From NCBI GenBank assembly GCA_016893485.2, contig JAFEKX020000001.1, forward strand, positions 3,162,001-3,226,000: a stretch of DNA of 64,000 bases. Reading direction: 5' to 3'. Under the pieces are notes generated by a model that made no database searches, was not told the DNA's origin, and worked only from the letters and a program-made list of their open reading frames with translations. Position 1 is the stretch's first letter, and each line of letters starts with the position of its first letter. This document shows positions 18,928 to 31,484 of the stretch, in pieces. Source of the stretch: Streptomyces sp. P3. Lineage in GTDB: Bacteria; Actinomycetota; Actinomycetes; Streptomycetales; Streptomycetaceae. The position numbers were made by a program, and so were the translations under genes.

Positions 18928-20996
18928 TCAGCTCCGGACGGGACTTCCCGTCGTATCCGATGCCGGTACCAACTCCGTCCTGTCCTGCGCCGGTTGGGCC
19001 AGCGATCTGGCCCGCGGTCCCTGGAACAGGTACGCCAGGCCGAAGCCCGCCGTCACGACCGCGGCGCCGCCCACCGCGTCCAGGACCCAGTGGTTGCCCG
19101 TCGCGACGATCGCGGTGACGGTGAAGAAGGGGTGCAGGAGGCCGAGGGCCTTCATCCACCACTTCGGGGCCAGGGCGAAGATGACGACACCGCACCACAG
19201 GGACCAGCCGAAGTGCAGGGACGGCATCGCCGCGTACTGGTTGGTGAGCGCGGTGAGCGTGCCGTAGTCCGGCTTGAGAAGTCCTGGACGCCGTGGACGG
19301 TGTCGATGATGCCGAGGCCGGGGAGCAGGCGCGGCGGGGCCAGCGGGTAGAGCCAGAAGCCGACCAGGGCCAGCAGCGTGGCGAAGCCGAGTGCCGAGCG
19401 GGCCCAGCGGTAGTCGACCGGGCGGCGCCAGTACAGGACCGCCATCACCGTCAGCGGGACCACGAAGTGGAACGACTCGTAGTAGAAGTTGAAGAAGTCC
19501 TTGAGGAAGTCGACCTTCACGACCCAGTGGTTGACCGCGTGCTCGATGTCGATGTGCAGGAACCGCTCGATCGACAGGATCTCGTGCCCGTGGTGCTCCG
19601 CCGTGGCCCGGCCGCCCGAGTTGGTGCCGCCGGTCGCCGCGAGGCGGACCTGCTGGTAGGCCGCGTACGTGACGCGGATCAGGAGGAGTTCGAGCAGGAG
19701 GTTCGGGCGGGTCAGGACGCGGCGCAGGAACGGCAGCAGCGGCACGTGCTTCCAGCGCGTCGGGACCGGCTCGGCGTACTCCGTGGGGATCGGGCGGCGG
19801 TAGTACTCAGACGTGCGCGACAGGAACGGGACCGCCGTCGCGGCGGCGAGGGCCGCGAGCAGGACGACGTTGTCCCGGATCGGGTACATCGCCGGCATGT
19901 TCGGCAGCATCATCTTCGCGGGCAGCGTGACCACGAGGATCACCGCGACCGGCCACACGAACCGGTCCGAGGCCCGCCTGCCGACCCGGCCGACCACCGC
20001 GAGCAGCACCCACAGCAGCTGGTGCTGCCAGGTCGTCGGCGACACGGCGATCGCCGCGCAGCCCGTGATCGCGACGGCGAGCAGCAGCTGCCCGTCGCGC
20101 GCGTACCGCACGGCCCGGCGCAGGCCCAGGTACGTGACGCCCGCGCCCAGCGCGAGGAACACGCCGATCTCCAGCGGGCCGGTGAGGCCCAGGCGCAGCA
20201 GCGCGCCGTGCAGCGACTGGTTGCCGAGGCCGTCGGCCGCGCCGCCGAGGCCCGCGCCCGCCATGTGGTGCACCCAGTACGTGTACGAGTCGTGCGGCAT
20301 CGCGGCCCACGCGACCACCACGCTCGCGGCGAACGTGACCCCGGAGGTGACGGCGGCCCGGCGGCGGCCGGTGAACCACAGCAGCGGCGCGAACAGCAGC
20401 ACGGTGGGCTGGAGCGCGGCGGCGAGCCCGATCCCCACGCCGCCGGCCCGCTCACCGCGCACGGTGAAGCAGCCGAGCAGCACGAGCAGGACCGGGATGA
20501 TGCTGGTCTGGCCGAGCCACAGCGTGTTGCGCACCGGCAGCGACAGCATGAGCAGGCTGATCGCGACGGGGGCGGCGAGCAGCGAGGCACGGCGGGTGAC
20601 GGGCTGCGGCAGGGCGCGCGAGACGACCAGGCCGAGCGCGACGACCAGCAGCAGCGTGCCGAAGGTCCAGCCCCAGCCGAGGGCCTGCTCGGCGGATCTG
20701 GTGAGCGGTTTGAGGACGAGCCCGGCGAAGGGGGTGCCGGTGAACTGCGTCGAGTCGTACAACGAGCCCTTCACATGCAGCACGCCGTTCGGTCCGACCC
20801 AGGTCTCCAGGTCCGTCAGCCGGTCCCCCTGCGGGGTGCTGAGGACGACGGCCACCTGCCGTACGGCGAGGACCGCGGCGACCAGCCACAGGCCCAGGCG
20901 CGCCACGCGCAGCCGTGCCCTGGCCGTGCCGGCGGCCGTAGCCCCGAACGGTCCTGCGGCTCCCGCCGGTCGCCCGCTGTGCTCCACGTTCGCCAC
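18928..20996 (-). CDS. GT87 mannosyltransferase-like / PAP2 phosphatase fusion membrane protein (frameshifted)
   Basis: About 688 residues. The N-terminal 400 residues form a multi-span GT87 (DUF2029, PimE-like alpha-mannosyltransferase) domain with the luminal DLETWVGPNG and SLYDSTQF motifs. The C-terminal 240 residues are a PAP2 / inositolphosphotransferase-like domain (YYESFHFVVPLTVMAVLYWR, AMPSLHFGWSLWCGVV, ATGNHWVLDAVGGA). The two together suggest lipid-linked sugar transfer coupled to polyprenyl- or inositol-phosphate processing at the membrane. One shift near 19280 (GACTTC to CAAGCCGGAC) splits the PAP2 domain. Confidence 0.82.
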
Positions 20997-21152
20997 GCCT
21001 CGTAGGCCTCCCGCCCCGTCGTCCCACGCGTGTGCCGCGTGGATGTCCCTCTGCGAACCCTATGAGGTTCGCACCCCTGCGGGAGAGACGCAGGCAACCC
21101 CCTTCACCTGACGGCCGCCCTCCTTTTGTCCGGATGACGATAGTCGGCGTGA

Positions 21153-21662
21153 GGTTGCCTGGGCACGGCAGACAACTGCGCGCTTCCGACCGCCCGGCCG
21201 CGGCGCGAGGTGCTCGGCGATCCGGCGCTCTTCGACGCGCCGAACGCGGTCACCGCGCCCGCGCACCGCGTCCGTCACCACTTCTGGCCCCAGGACGGCT
21301 ACTGGCCGCCCGTCTCCGGCGATACGGGCGGCGGTACCCCGCCCGGCGCCGTCACGGCCCCCGGAGTCGGCGTGATCGGCCGTGAGCGCCTCGACCCCTT
21401 CGACGTGGCCCGGCTGACGGCCGCCGATCCGAACACACTGGGTGACTGGTTGCACACGAACGGGTTCGTTCTGCCGTCCCGCCTTGACCAGGCCCTCCAG
21501 CCGTACGTCGACCAGCGCCGGGAGTACGTCGCGGGCGGCCTCGCCCCCGCGTCACCGGCGTCCGACGCACCGTTCCGCCGACGATCGCGGGAGGCCTCGC
21601 GGTGCTGGTCACGGCCGCCACCGGCGTTTCCCCCGCCTCCCACGCACGCGCCGGGTAGTTAA
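21153..21662 (+). pseudogene. DUF2330-like secreted protein remnant
   Basis: The reading begins without signal peptide or start and contains TADNCALPTARP and later FDVARLTAADPNTLGDWLHT, NGFVLPSRLDQALQPYVDQR and EYVAGGLAPAS, which resemble the central part of DUF2330 proteins. It then runs into unrelated sequence. Both ends of the family are missing and no repair by a single indel restores them, so this looks like a true relic. The family match is from memory of the WL..NGF..P..L..ALQPYV pattern. Confidence 0.4.
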
Positions 21663-21748
21663 CTCGGGTGGCCGACGCGGGTAGTCGGCCCATGTCACGG
21701 GACGCAGTCACCGGACGCGGTCATCGGACGCACGAAAGGCACCGGCAC

Positions 21749-22420
21749 ATGAGCGAGACACAGCTGTGGGACGACGTCGACGACTACTTCATCGGCCAAC
21801 TCGCCCCCGAGGACGAGGTGTTGAGGGCGGCCCTGCGGGACAGCGAGGCCGCCGGGCTGCCGGAGATCGCGGTGAGCGCCGCCGAGGGCAAGCTGCTCCA
21901 CCTGCTCGCCCAGATCCAGGGCGCCACCCGCGTCCTGGAGATCGGCACCCTCGGCGGCTACAGCACGATCTGGCTGGCCCGCGCCCTACCCGCCGACGGC
22001 CGGGTCGTCACACTGGAGTACAGCGCGCAGCACGCCGAGGTCGCCACCCGCAACATCGCCCGCGCGGGCCTCGACAAGATCGTCGAGGTACGGGTGGGCC
22101 CGGCCCTGGAGTCGCTGCCCGTCCTCGTCGACGAACACCAGGCCCCCTTCGACCTGGTCTTCATCGACGCCGACAAGAGCAACAACCCGCACTACGTCGA
22201 GTGGGCCCTCAAGCTCACCCGCCCCGGCAGTCTGATCATCGTCGACAACGTGGTGCGCGGCGGCCGGGTCGCCGACCCGGACAACGCCTCACCCGACGTC
22301 CAGGGCACCCGCACCGCGATCGAACTGATCGGCTCGCACGCGCGCCTTTCGGGTACGGCGATCCAGACGGTGGGCCGGAAGGGGTACGACGGGTTCGCGC
22401 TGGCACGCGTGCTGGCCTAG
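21749..22420 (+). CDS. class I SAM-dependent O-methyltransferase (COMT/CCoAOMT-like)
   Basis: A 223-residue methyltransferase_3 family protein. SAM-binding motif I is VLEIGTLGGYSTIWLA (about residues 62-77); the metal-binding aspartates are in DLVFIDADKSNN and IIVDNVVRGGRV. Relatives methylate catechol-type hydroxyls with divalent metal. No pathway genes are nearby. Start at ATG 21749. Intact. Confidence 0.88.
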   Translation: MSETQLWDDVDDYFIGQLAPEDEVLRAALRDSEAAGLPEIAVSAAEGKLLHLLAQIQGATRVLEIGTLGGYSTIWLARALPADGRVVTLEYSAQHAEVATRNIARAGLDKIVEVRVGPALESLPVLVDEHQAPFDLVFIDADKSNNPHYVEWALKLTRPGSLIIVDNVVRGGRVADPDNASPDVQGTRTAIELIGSHARLSGTAIQTVGRKGYDGFALARVLA

Positions 22421-22428
22421 GGCCTGGC

Positions 22429-22821
22429 TCAACTCCCGTGATAGAAGCCGACGTTGACGCTGCGCGGCCCGGTGCGGTCCTGGATGACGATCTCGCCGCT
22501 GCCGCCCCGGGGCAACGGCACGCTTCCGCCGTAGCCGACCGTCTGGGCGTACTCCCCGACGATCAGGCGTACTTCGGAGGACGGGTCGGGCTGGGAGCCG
22601 CGCAGCCAGCTCACCTGCCAGACGCCCTCGGGTCCGCACAGGAACTCCAGATGGACCCGCGAGATGAACAGCCAGTCGTCCGGTGTCACCAGCCGGCACA
22701 CCGACTCGTCCCGGCCCACCCGCAGCACCGCGCCCGGGTCACTGGGCGCGTCGGCCATCAGCATGCCGGCGGTCGCGCCCTCGTCCGTCCCGGAGACCGA
22801 GGCCATGGTGAGTTCGAGCAC
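22429..22821 (-). CDS. FHA-domain protein
   Basis: A 130-residue protein almost entirely made of one FHA-like domain: GRDESVCRL (first loop) and ISRVHLEF (the S-R-x-H loop) are the phosphothreonine-recognition elements. GTG at 22821 follows AAGGGGAG. FHA proteins bind Ser/Thr-kinase-phosphorylated partners; no kinase is adjacent. It is convergent with the methyltransferase gene, 8 bases between stops. Intact. Confidence 0.72.
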   Translation of the reverse strand: MLELTMASVSGTDEGATAGMLMADAPSDPGAVLRVGRDESVCRLVTPDDWLFISRVHLEFLCGPEGVWQVSWLRGSQPDPSSEVRLIVGEYAQTVGYGGSVPLPRGGSGEIVIQDRTGPRSVNVGFYHGS

Positions 22822-22902
22822 GTGCGCTCCCCTTGAAGTGTCCTTACAGCAGCGGGCGCATGATAAATCGCCCGGCGCCACCGCGTCCGGCACAATGAAG
22901 TC

Positions 22903-23318
22903 ATGACCGAGCGAAAGCCACCGGGTGTGTCCTTCGAGTCCTGGGTCGACAAGCAGATCCGGGATGCCGAGCAGGCCGGAGAGTTCGCCCAACTCCCGGG
23001 CGCGGGCAAGCCGTTGCCGTCCGGCGCCGACACGACGTACGACGAACTGTGGTGGATCAAGCAGAAGATGGCCCGCGAGGGCATCTCCGTGCTGCCGCCG
23101 ACGCTGGCACTGCGCAAAGAGGCCGAGGACGCCCTTGCTGCGGCGTACTCGGCCTCTTCGGAGCGGATCGCCCGGCAGATCATCACCGAAGTGAACGTGA
23201 AGATCCGCGAGATGATGTTCAAGCCGCCGCCCGGACCCCGCTCGGGATGAAGCCGTACGACGTCGAAGAGGTCGCGCGGGAGTGGCGGGAGCGCCGGGCG
23301 GTCGACGGACAGGGCTGA
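22903..23318 (+). CDS. DUF1992 (DnaJ-C28-like) protein (frameshifted)
   Basis: About 138 residues, beginning with FESWVDKQIRDAEQAGEF and LPGAGKPLP, the DUF1992 signature. One C missing in the GGACCCCGCTC run (about 23232) gives an early TGA; with it the protein continues LGMKPYDVEEVAREWRERR to TGA at 23318. The function of the family is unknown. The divergent FHA gene starts 81 bases away. Confidence 0.8.
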
Positions 23319-23336
23319 ACTCGCGGCCCCGGCCGG

Positions 23337-24150
23337 TCACATGTGGAGAAGCCGCTCCGTCAGTTCGCGGTAGTCCCGCAGGGCCAGGCGGAGTTGCTCG
23401 GTGTCGTCCGCGCCGTCCGAGCCCTTGGACTCCCAGGAGCCGTGCAGGGAGGCGCGGCGCTTGGTGACGGCCTCCGTGAAGCGGGCGGCGACCTCTTCCA
23501 GGACGTGGTCGGCCTCCTCGACGGCGGACCGGGGCTCGTCCACGAACCCGGTGACCGCGTGCTGGAGCCGCAGGCTGAACTTGTCCGTCTCGTCGTGCGG
23601 CAGCAGGCTGCCGTTCTCGGCGTCCTGGGGACGCGGCGTCCGTTGCCCGAGCCGACCGCGGGGGCCGGGTCGGGGGCGTGGACGGACGGCGTGGACTGCT
23701 CGGTGCGGGTCCTCTCGCGGGACGACGTCGTCGTCGGGTCGCCCTCACGCGGGGACAGGATCGCCCGGTCGGACGTCGAGGTCGACGCGGCGGTGCGGTC
23801 GGCGCGGTCCGAACGGTCGGCGCGGTCCGAACGGTCGGTGCGGTCCGAGCCGAGGGGGTCGCCTTCTCCTTGTCGGAGCCGGTGCCCCTCAGCGCGGACT
23901 TGTCGTCGGCGGTCCTGCTGTCACCGGACTTGGTGTCGAAGGGCCGGGTACTGGCGGTGCCGGCCGTGCCGGTGCCGGTGGTCCCAGTGCCGGTGGTGCC
24001 GGTGGTTCCCGTGCCGGTCGCGGACTCGCGCGAGGCCTTCTCGGCGTCCCGCTGCTCGGTGGTCCTGTCGGCGCTCGCGTCGGTTGCCCTGCGCTCATTT
24101 TCCCCGCGCTCGGTGTTCGAGTCGCCGGTCGGCCGTATCGCGTCGGACAT
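23337..24150 (-). CDS. uncharacterised protein with disordered N-terminus (frameshifted)
   Basis: Not a named family to me. The N-terminal half is low complexity: a Gly/Thr run (GTGTTGTTGTGTTGTGTAGT) and Asp/Arg repeats (SDRADRSDRADRT). The C-terminal 90 residues are helical: LQHAVTGFVDEPRSAVEEAD, then LEEVAARFTEAV and DTEQLRLALRDYRELTERLL. Frame changes near 23840 and 23630 are needed. The FVD-PR-A motif also occurs in the gene just upstream (FVDSPREAMSDVDQLLGEV), so the two are paralogues. ATG at 24150 has GGGGAG nine bases before it and lies 5 bases after the upstream stop. Confidence 0.62.
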
Positions 24151-24155
24151 GTAGC

Positions 24156-24794
24156 TCAACTCCCCTTCAGTGCGTGCTTGTTGGATGCGCCGAACGAATG
24201 GCGGCCGCCGCTTCCGTGGCCACTGCCGTTGCGGTTGCCGTCGTTCATCAGGTCGTCGAAGAGGGCGCGGGCTTCGAGCATGGCCTCACGCATCTCCTCG
24301 GTACCGGCCTGGCTCTCCGGTGTGCCGTTCGCACGCGTGGTCACGACGCGGTGGACGCGCCGGTAGCCGTGGACGTGGTCCGCGTGGTGCACGGAGAGCG
24401 CGTCGAGCTGCTTCTCGTACTCCTGGACGTCGGGGAAGCCCCGGGCTCCGGCGACCTCGCCGAGCAGCTGGTCGACGTCGGACATGGCCTCGCGGGGCGA
24501 ATCGACGAACCGCTCCTGGGCGGCGGCCCAGCGAGCCTGGTACTGCTCACGGGCCGCGGGCTCCAGCGGCTTCTCCTGCAGCGAACCGTGCTCCTGGACG
24601 CGCGCGCCGAGCTCCTGCTCGGCGGCCTTCGCGTCGCCGTCGTGCCGGGCCACGGTCCGGTCGTACTCCGGTCCGAAGCGGCGCTTCAGGCCCGAGCCGC
24701 CGGTAGCGCCTCGGGCACGCAACGCCAGGGCGGCCGCGGCAGCGACCACGCCGACCACGATCACGATCAAAACGATGATCACGCCTGTGGACAT
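24156..24794 (-). CDS. membrane-anchored uncharacterised protein
   Basis: A 212-residue protein: one N-terminal membrane span (STGVIIVLIVIVVGVVAAAA), then a cytoplasmic helical domain with LKRRFGPEYDRTVARHDGD, LEPAAREQYQARWAAAQERF and VDSPREAMSDVDQLLGE, then a Gly/Asn/Ser-rich tail. This is a family widespread in actinomycetes without known function. It precedes its soluble paralogue at 24150 with 5 bases between, so they form an operon. Intact. Confidence 0.7.
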   Translation of the reverse strand: MSTGVIIVLIVIVVGVVAAAAALALRARGATGGSGLKRRFGPEYDRTVARHDGDAKAAEQELGARVQEHGSLQEKPLEPAAREQYQARWAAAQERFVDSPREAMSDVDQLLGEVAGARGFPDVQEYEKQLDALSVHHADHVHGYRRVHRVVTTRANGTPESQAGTEEMREAMLEARALFDDLMNDGNRNGSGHGSGGRHSFGASNKHALKGS

Positions 24795-24970
24795 GAGTGC
24801 CTTCCGGGTTCTCGCCCAACCGGCTCTCGTAGTCGGTCGGTTCCCCTACCGGGTTGCCGCAAAGGCCCCCTTCAAACGACTGCCACACCTCCGGGGAATT
24901 CGTGGCGCCGGTGTGTCGATTCCGTCCCGCCCCGTTCGACCAGGGGTAGGAACCGATCGAGGAGGTTGTC

Positions 24971-25595
24971 ATGACCGAGGTCATCGCACGGCTGGGCATT
25001 TCGCTGGACGGGTACATCGCGGGCCCGGAATCGGGGCCGGAGCATCCGCTGGGCATCGGCGGGGAGCGGCTGCACTCCTGGGTGTTCGGGCTGCGGAGCT
25101 TCCGCCGGATGCAGGGTGCGGAGGGCGGCGCGGGCGGTCCGGACGACGAGTTGCTCGCCGGGTGGATCGACCGGTTGGGGCCGGTGGTCATGGGGCACGG
25201 CATGTTCGTCACCGGGAGGTCCCGTGGGGCGACGAGCCGCCGTTCCACGCGCCGGTGTTCGTCGTCACCCACCAGGCACGCGAGTCGGTGGTGAAGAAGG
25301 GCGGCACGACCTACCACTTCGTCACCGAAGGCCCCGCCCGCGCACTGGAGCTGGCCCGTGAGGCGGCCGGCGACAAGGACATCTCGCTGGCCGGAGGCGC
25401 CGACCTGGTCCAACAGTTCATCCGCGCGGGGTGGTTGGACGAACTCATGCTGCATGTCGTGCCGGTCCTCGTGTGCGGCGGGCGGCGCCTGTTCGACCAC
25501 CTCGGCGACGCGCAGATCGAGTGGCACAAGGCCCAGGTCCTCGACTCCCCGAGGTCACCCATATTCGCTTGCGCCGCATCCCCGCCGTCTCCTGA
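24971..25595 (+). CDS. RibD C-terminal / dihydrofolate-reductase-like protein (frameshifted)
   Basis: About 208 residues. N-terminal VIARLGISLDGYIAGP and the NADPH-binding ISLAGGADLVQQFIRAGWLD are family landmarks. Shifts: near 25215 (VTG to REVPWGDEPPFHAP, one base missing) and near 25548 (ACTCCCCGAGG, one C missing), after which EVTHIRLRRIPAVS and TGA follow. YwjB/YyaP-like homologues are of unknown substrate. RBS GAGGAGG upstream of the ATG. Confidence 0.8.
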
Positions 25596-25605
25596 CAATG
25601 CCCGC

Positions 25606-28190
<2,585 letters not shown>

Positions 28191-28326
28191 TTACACATCC
28201 ATGGTGATCGGTATGGCCGGTTACGGCCTGTTGAGTCGGGTTGGAAGCTCTCCTTCCGGGGGTCCGAGGAGACGGCGTGAAGGAGATCCGCATAACCTCT
28301 GGAGATCCACGGGGAGGGACGAACAC

Positions 28327-29458
28327 GTGAACGAGGCGAAGGGCCACATATGCCCGCAGTGCGGTGCACCCCGGGCAGCCGACGGCTCCCCGTCGTGCAC
28401 CTGCACCCAGCAGGTGGCCGACGCGCTCCGCGACACGCGCTCGGCGGAGGCGGCAGCGGCGGAGGACTTCGACCCGCTGCGGATCAGGCCGTACGTGGAG
28501 CTGGACGGGGAGGCGGGGCCTTCGGTGGGGACACCGGGGGCGCCTGAGGGTGCGGCCGGTTCGGCCGGTGTGGCGGGTGACATGGGTGACGCGGGTGAGA
28601 CCCAGCGGCTGCCCGCGGTCGAGGAGACGCTGCTGCTGCGCGCGGTGCCGCCGGTACCCTCGGCGGGCGTTCAGGACACTCGGGGCGCTCAGGGCACTCG
28701 GGGCTCGCAGGAGGAGACGTCGGTCCTGCCCACCCTGCGGGCGCCCTCGGACACCACCCCGAACGCGACCGACCTGAGCCTGTTCGAGGACGGCGGGAGC
28801 GGCGAAGGCGCCAAGGGGGTGCGCCCACGGGTGTGCCCGGGGGCGAGGGCGATCAGAACCCCCGCGCCGCCGCCGTACCGCGCTGATCGCCGTCGCGGGA
28901 GCGGTCGTGGCGGTGACAGCGGTGGCCGGCTTCGCCGGCGGCCTGTTCTCCTACGAACCCCGTCCCGGGACGACGCGGCCCCTCAGGACGTACGGGCGAG
29001 CGTCCCGACCAGGTCGGAGAGCGCGACTTCGGCGACACCGTCCACAAGCGGCTCCACGTCCGCCGAGCCGACGACGGCGTCCCCGACCCCGTCACTCAGC
29101 GAAACCCCGTCACCGACGGCGTCCTCGACCCCTCGGCCACACCCTCGAAGTCCGCGAACCCGAGCCACACCCCGACCCCCACGGCCACCGCCTCCACAGC
29201 GGTGGCCAACAACCACCAGAGCAGCAGCACCCCGCCCCGGTCCTCCAACGCGGCGACGAGGGCCCTGAGGTGACCGAACTCCAGCTCCGCCTCACCCAGT
29301 TGAGGCTCTACACCGGCCCCGACAACGGCATCTTCGACAAACAGGTCCAATCGTCAGTCCGCACCTACCAACTGGCCCGAGGCATCACGTCGGACGGCCT
29401 CGGCGTCTACGGCACGACGACCCGGGCGAGACTGGAGTCGGAAACGTCCCAGCCGTGA
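28327..29458 (+). CDS. zinc-ribbon, membrane-anchored peptidoglycan-binding protein (frameshifted)
   Basis: Order of parts: N-terminal zinc ribbon (CPQCGAPRAADGSPSCTC), an acidic/Gly low-complexity stretch, a membrane span (LIAVAGAVVAVTAVAGFAGG), a Ser/Thr/Pro-rich stalk, and a C-terminal PG_binding_1 domain (VTELQLRLTQLRLYTGPDNG, FDKQVQSSVRTYQLARGIT). The parts lie in different frames; shifts occur around 28820-28870, 28965 and 29215. It should span the membrane with the peptidoglycan domain outside. The GTG at 28327 has GGGAGGGA upstream. Divergent from the MFS gene. Confidence 0.72.
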
Positions 29459-29654
29459 CGCTGCGCCGGCTGGAGGGTTCAGGGGGCTTACAGCGGCTTG
29501 CGAGGGCATCGCCGTGGATCGTGTCGGTGCCGGCACCGTCCGCGAGACCGGAACAAGGCCGGCGTCCGGCAACGGCTGCACGAGGTCCCGCTCACCGAAC
29601 CGAACGCGACTCCGCGGCTGGACCGGTCCGGCTGCGCGGTCGCCTCCTCCCGCA
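29459..29654. other. intergenic, nothing recognised
   Basis: Between two convergent genes; no clear terminator hairpin or gene was seen. A chance open frame of 67 codons has atypical composition. Confidence 0.3.
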
Positions 29655-30101
29655 TTAGCCGTTGTAGGTCAAATTGTCGGTATAAACGAGCTTGATCACG
29701 ACGCCGTCACTGTCGTACATGGTGAATTCCGCATATGCCGTCAGCCCTACGAAACGCGAGGCGCCCGCGGTCACCTGTTTTGAGGGAGTCTCGCCGCAGG
29801 GCCTGAGGCTGGTGGACGCAACAGCCAGGCCGGTGCCCGGATCGTAAAGGGAGACGCGATATCCGGCACAATCCGCAGGATACGAGCGGACGGTTGCCTG
29901 CCCGACGAACGTGGAACTGACCAAGGCCACACAAACCCTGCCGCCCGAGCTGTCACTCGGGGAGCACTTCGAATCCTGGGTTGTCGTCTGCGCGGCGGAC
30001 GAAGCCCTCGCGACCTGAGATGGGGCCGCGGCAGCCGGAACCGATCCTGCCCCTACGGCCAAAATCGCGGCACCGAATAGTGCCAGAACCAAACGCCGCA
30101 T
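29655..30101 (-). CDS. small secreted protein of unknown function
   Basis: A 148-residue product with signal peptide (RRLVLALFGAAILAVGAGSV, cleaved near AAA) and four cysteines in the mature part (DSKCSPSD, VCVALV, DCAGYRV, RPCGETP), probably two disulfides. I do not recognise a family. GC at third positions is lower than in neighbours, hinting at acquisition. ATG at 30101 follows GAGGAG. Intact. Confidence 0.65.
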   Translation of the reverse strand: MRRLVLALFGAAILAVGAGSVPAAAAPSQVARASSAAQTTTQDSKCSPSDSSGGRVCVALVSSTFVGQATVRSYPADCAGYRVSLYDPGTGLAVASTSLRPCGETPSKQVTAGASRFVGLTAYAEFTMYDSDGVVIKLVYTDNLTYNG

Positions 30102-30346
30102 CAGTCTCCTCGATGTCGTGAACTTCCCTCTTGTGGCCCACAAGTCTCACCTCTGCTTGTCATGTCCACAAGACCCCGATGCGTCGCTTTCAGGACAGTT
30201 CGTAAATGGATGAATATGACCGAAATCGCTGCCGCCCACTCCGACGGGACTTCGGCGTAGTTGCGTGATGCCGGGTCCGCAGCTCACGTCCTCACGTACG
30301 GACAGAGCCTCCGCATGGCAGCGCCGCCGACTGCTATGGTTGGCAT

Positions 30347-30361
30347 ACCTACCAAGTAGGT
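30347..30361. promoter_or_regulatory. inverted repeat upstream of the GntR gene (probable auto-operator)
   Basis: ACCTAC-CAA-GTAGGT, perfect 6-bp arms, inside TTGGCATACCTACCAAGTAG. It ends 36 bases before the GntR start, in the promoter position, so self-regulation is likely. Confidence 0.55.
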
Positions 30362-30397
30362 TGGCGAACCAGGCGCTCGAACACGCCGGAGAGTGAT

Positions 30398-31230
30398 ATG
30401 CCCATGCCCGAGAAGCCATCACTGATCTTCCGCGGGCGAGTCGCAGACCAGATCGTCGAGGACCTCCGCAGACAGATTCTCGACGGCACCCTGCCCGACG
30501 GCTCACGGCTGCCGTCCGAGCGCGAACTCGCCGCCCACTACGACGTCAGCGGCCCCACCGTCCGTGAAGCGATCCGGGTTCTGACCGCGACGGGTTTGGT
30601 CAACACACGCAACGGCAGCCGGGCAGTGGTCACCGCCCAGGGCGACACCCTGCTCGCGGTGTCCATCGCCTCGCTGGTCCAGGTCGACAAGGTCAGCGGA
30701 AGGGAAGTCTTCGGCCTGCTCGGCGCCCTCAACGCCTACGCGGCCGAACTCGCCGCCACTCAAGCGAGCGACGAGGAGGTCACCCGGCTACGGGAGGCGT
30801 CGCAGGCGATCCCCGCCAGCGAGGGCGTGACGCAGACCGCCGCAGCCCTGCGCGGCTTCTTCGACACACTCTCCGCGATCTCGCACAACCCCTGCTTGCC
30901 GCACTGTGCCGGTTCATCACCGAAATGCAGATCGAGCTCGCAGTGAAGCTCGCCGACAGCGACAACCGCGACTTCGTGCAGTTCGTGCGCTCGCTGCACA
31001 ACGATCGCCTGCGGATCGTCGCCGCCGTCGCCTCCCGGGACCCGCTGCACGCGGCCGCCGTGGTTCGTGACTACCACCGGCTGACCGTCGAGCAGATCAT
31101 CGAGGCCCGCAAGGCCGCCGGCGACAGTCCCGTTTCAGGGACCGCGCTGACCGAGGCACTGACCGCATGGCTCAGGACGAATGTCACTCTGGGCGGCCAG
31201 GTATCCAAACCTCGGGGCAGCTTTCTATAG
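30398..31230 (+). CDS. GntR-family regulator, FadR subfamily (frameshifted)
   Basis: About 277 residues. The winged helix at residues 10-80 (VEDLRRQILDGTLPDGSRLP, SERELAAHYDVSGPTVREAI) is followed by an all-helical FCD effector domain. One C missing in AACCCCTGC (about 30892) breaks the chain between SHNP and LLAALCRFITEMQ. Most FadR members sense carboxylates or fatty-acid derivatives; the ligand here is unknown. Divergent from the secreted protein at 30101. Confidence 0.82.
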
Positions 31231-31484
31231 CCTCGCCCCCATCCGCGAGGATGTCTCGACCGAAACGGCCATTTCCCCTATAGCCATATCCGCGCAGCAC
31301 CGAGAATTCTTCAATCTGGGCACAAACAGCCGATCAAAGCGGTCCATTCACCGCCGATCGGCCCTTTGAGTTATCCCGCACCGGGAAATTTCCAAACACA
31401 GAGAAATCTTAAGTTATTTCAATTCCTCTCACATTCTCGGCAGGAATTATTCCACTGACATCAAACCGACCGAGGAGCCACCTC
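31231..31484. other. AT-rich intergenic region, probable promoter of the PepSY-like gene
   Basis: About 50% GC compared with over 70% around it (for example AAATCTTAAGTTATTTCAAT near 31404). No gene. A ribosome-binding site GAGGAG lies just before the next ATG. The low GC suggests imported DNA or a regulatory region. Confidence 0.4.

Noticed and set aside
19293..21005. 570-codon plus-strand frame opposite the GT87-PAP2 gene
   Set aside because: Arg/Gly/Asp-rich shadow with no domain; the minus-strand gene has membrane spans and conserved motifs.
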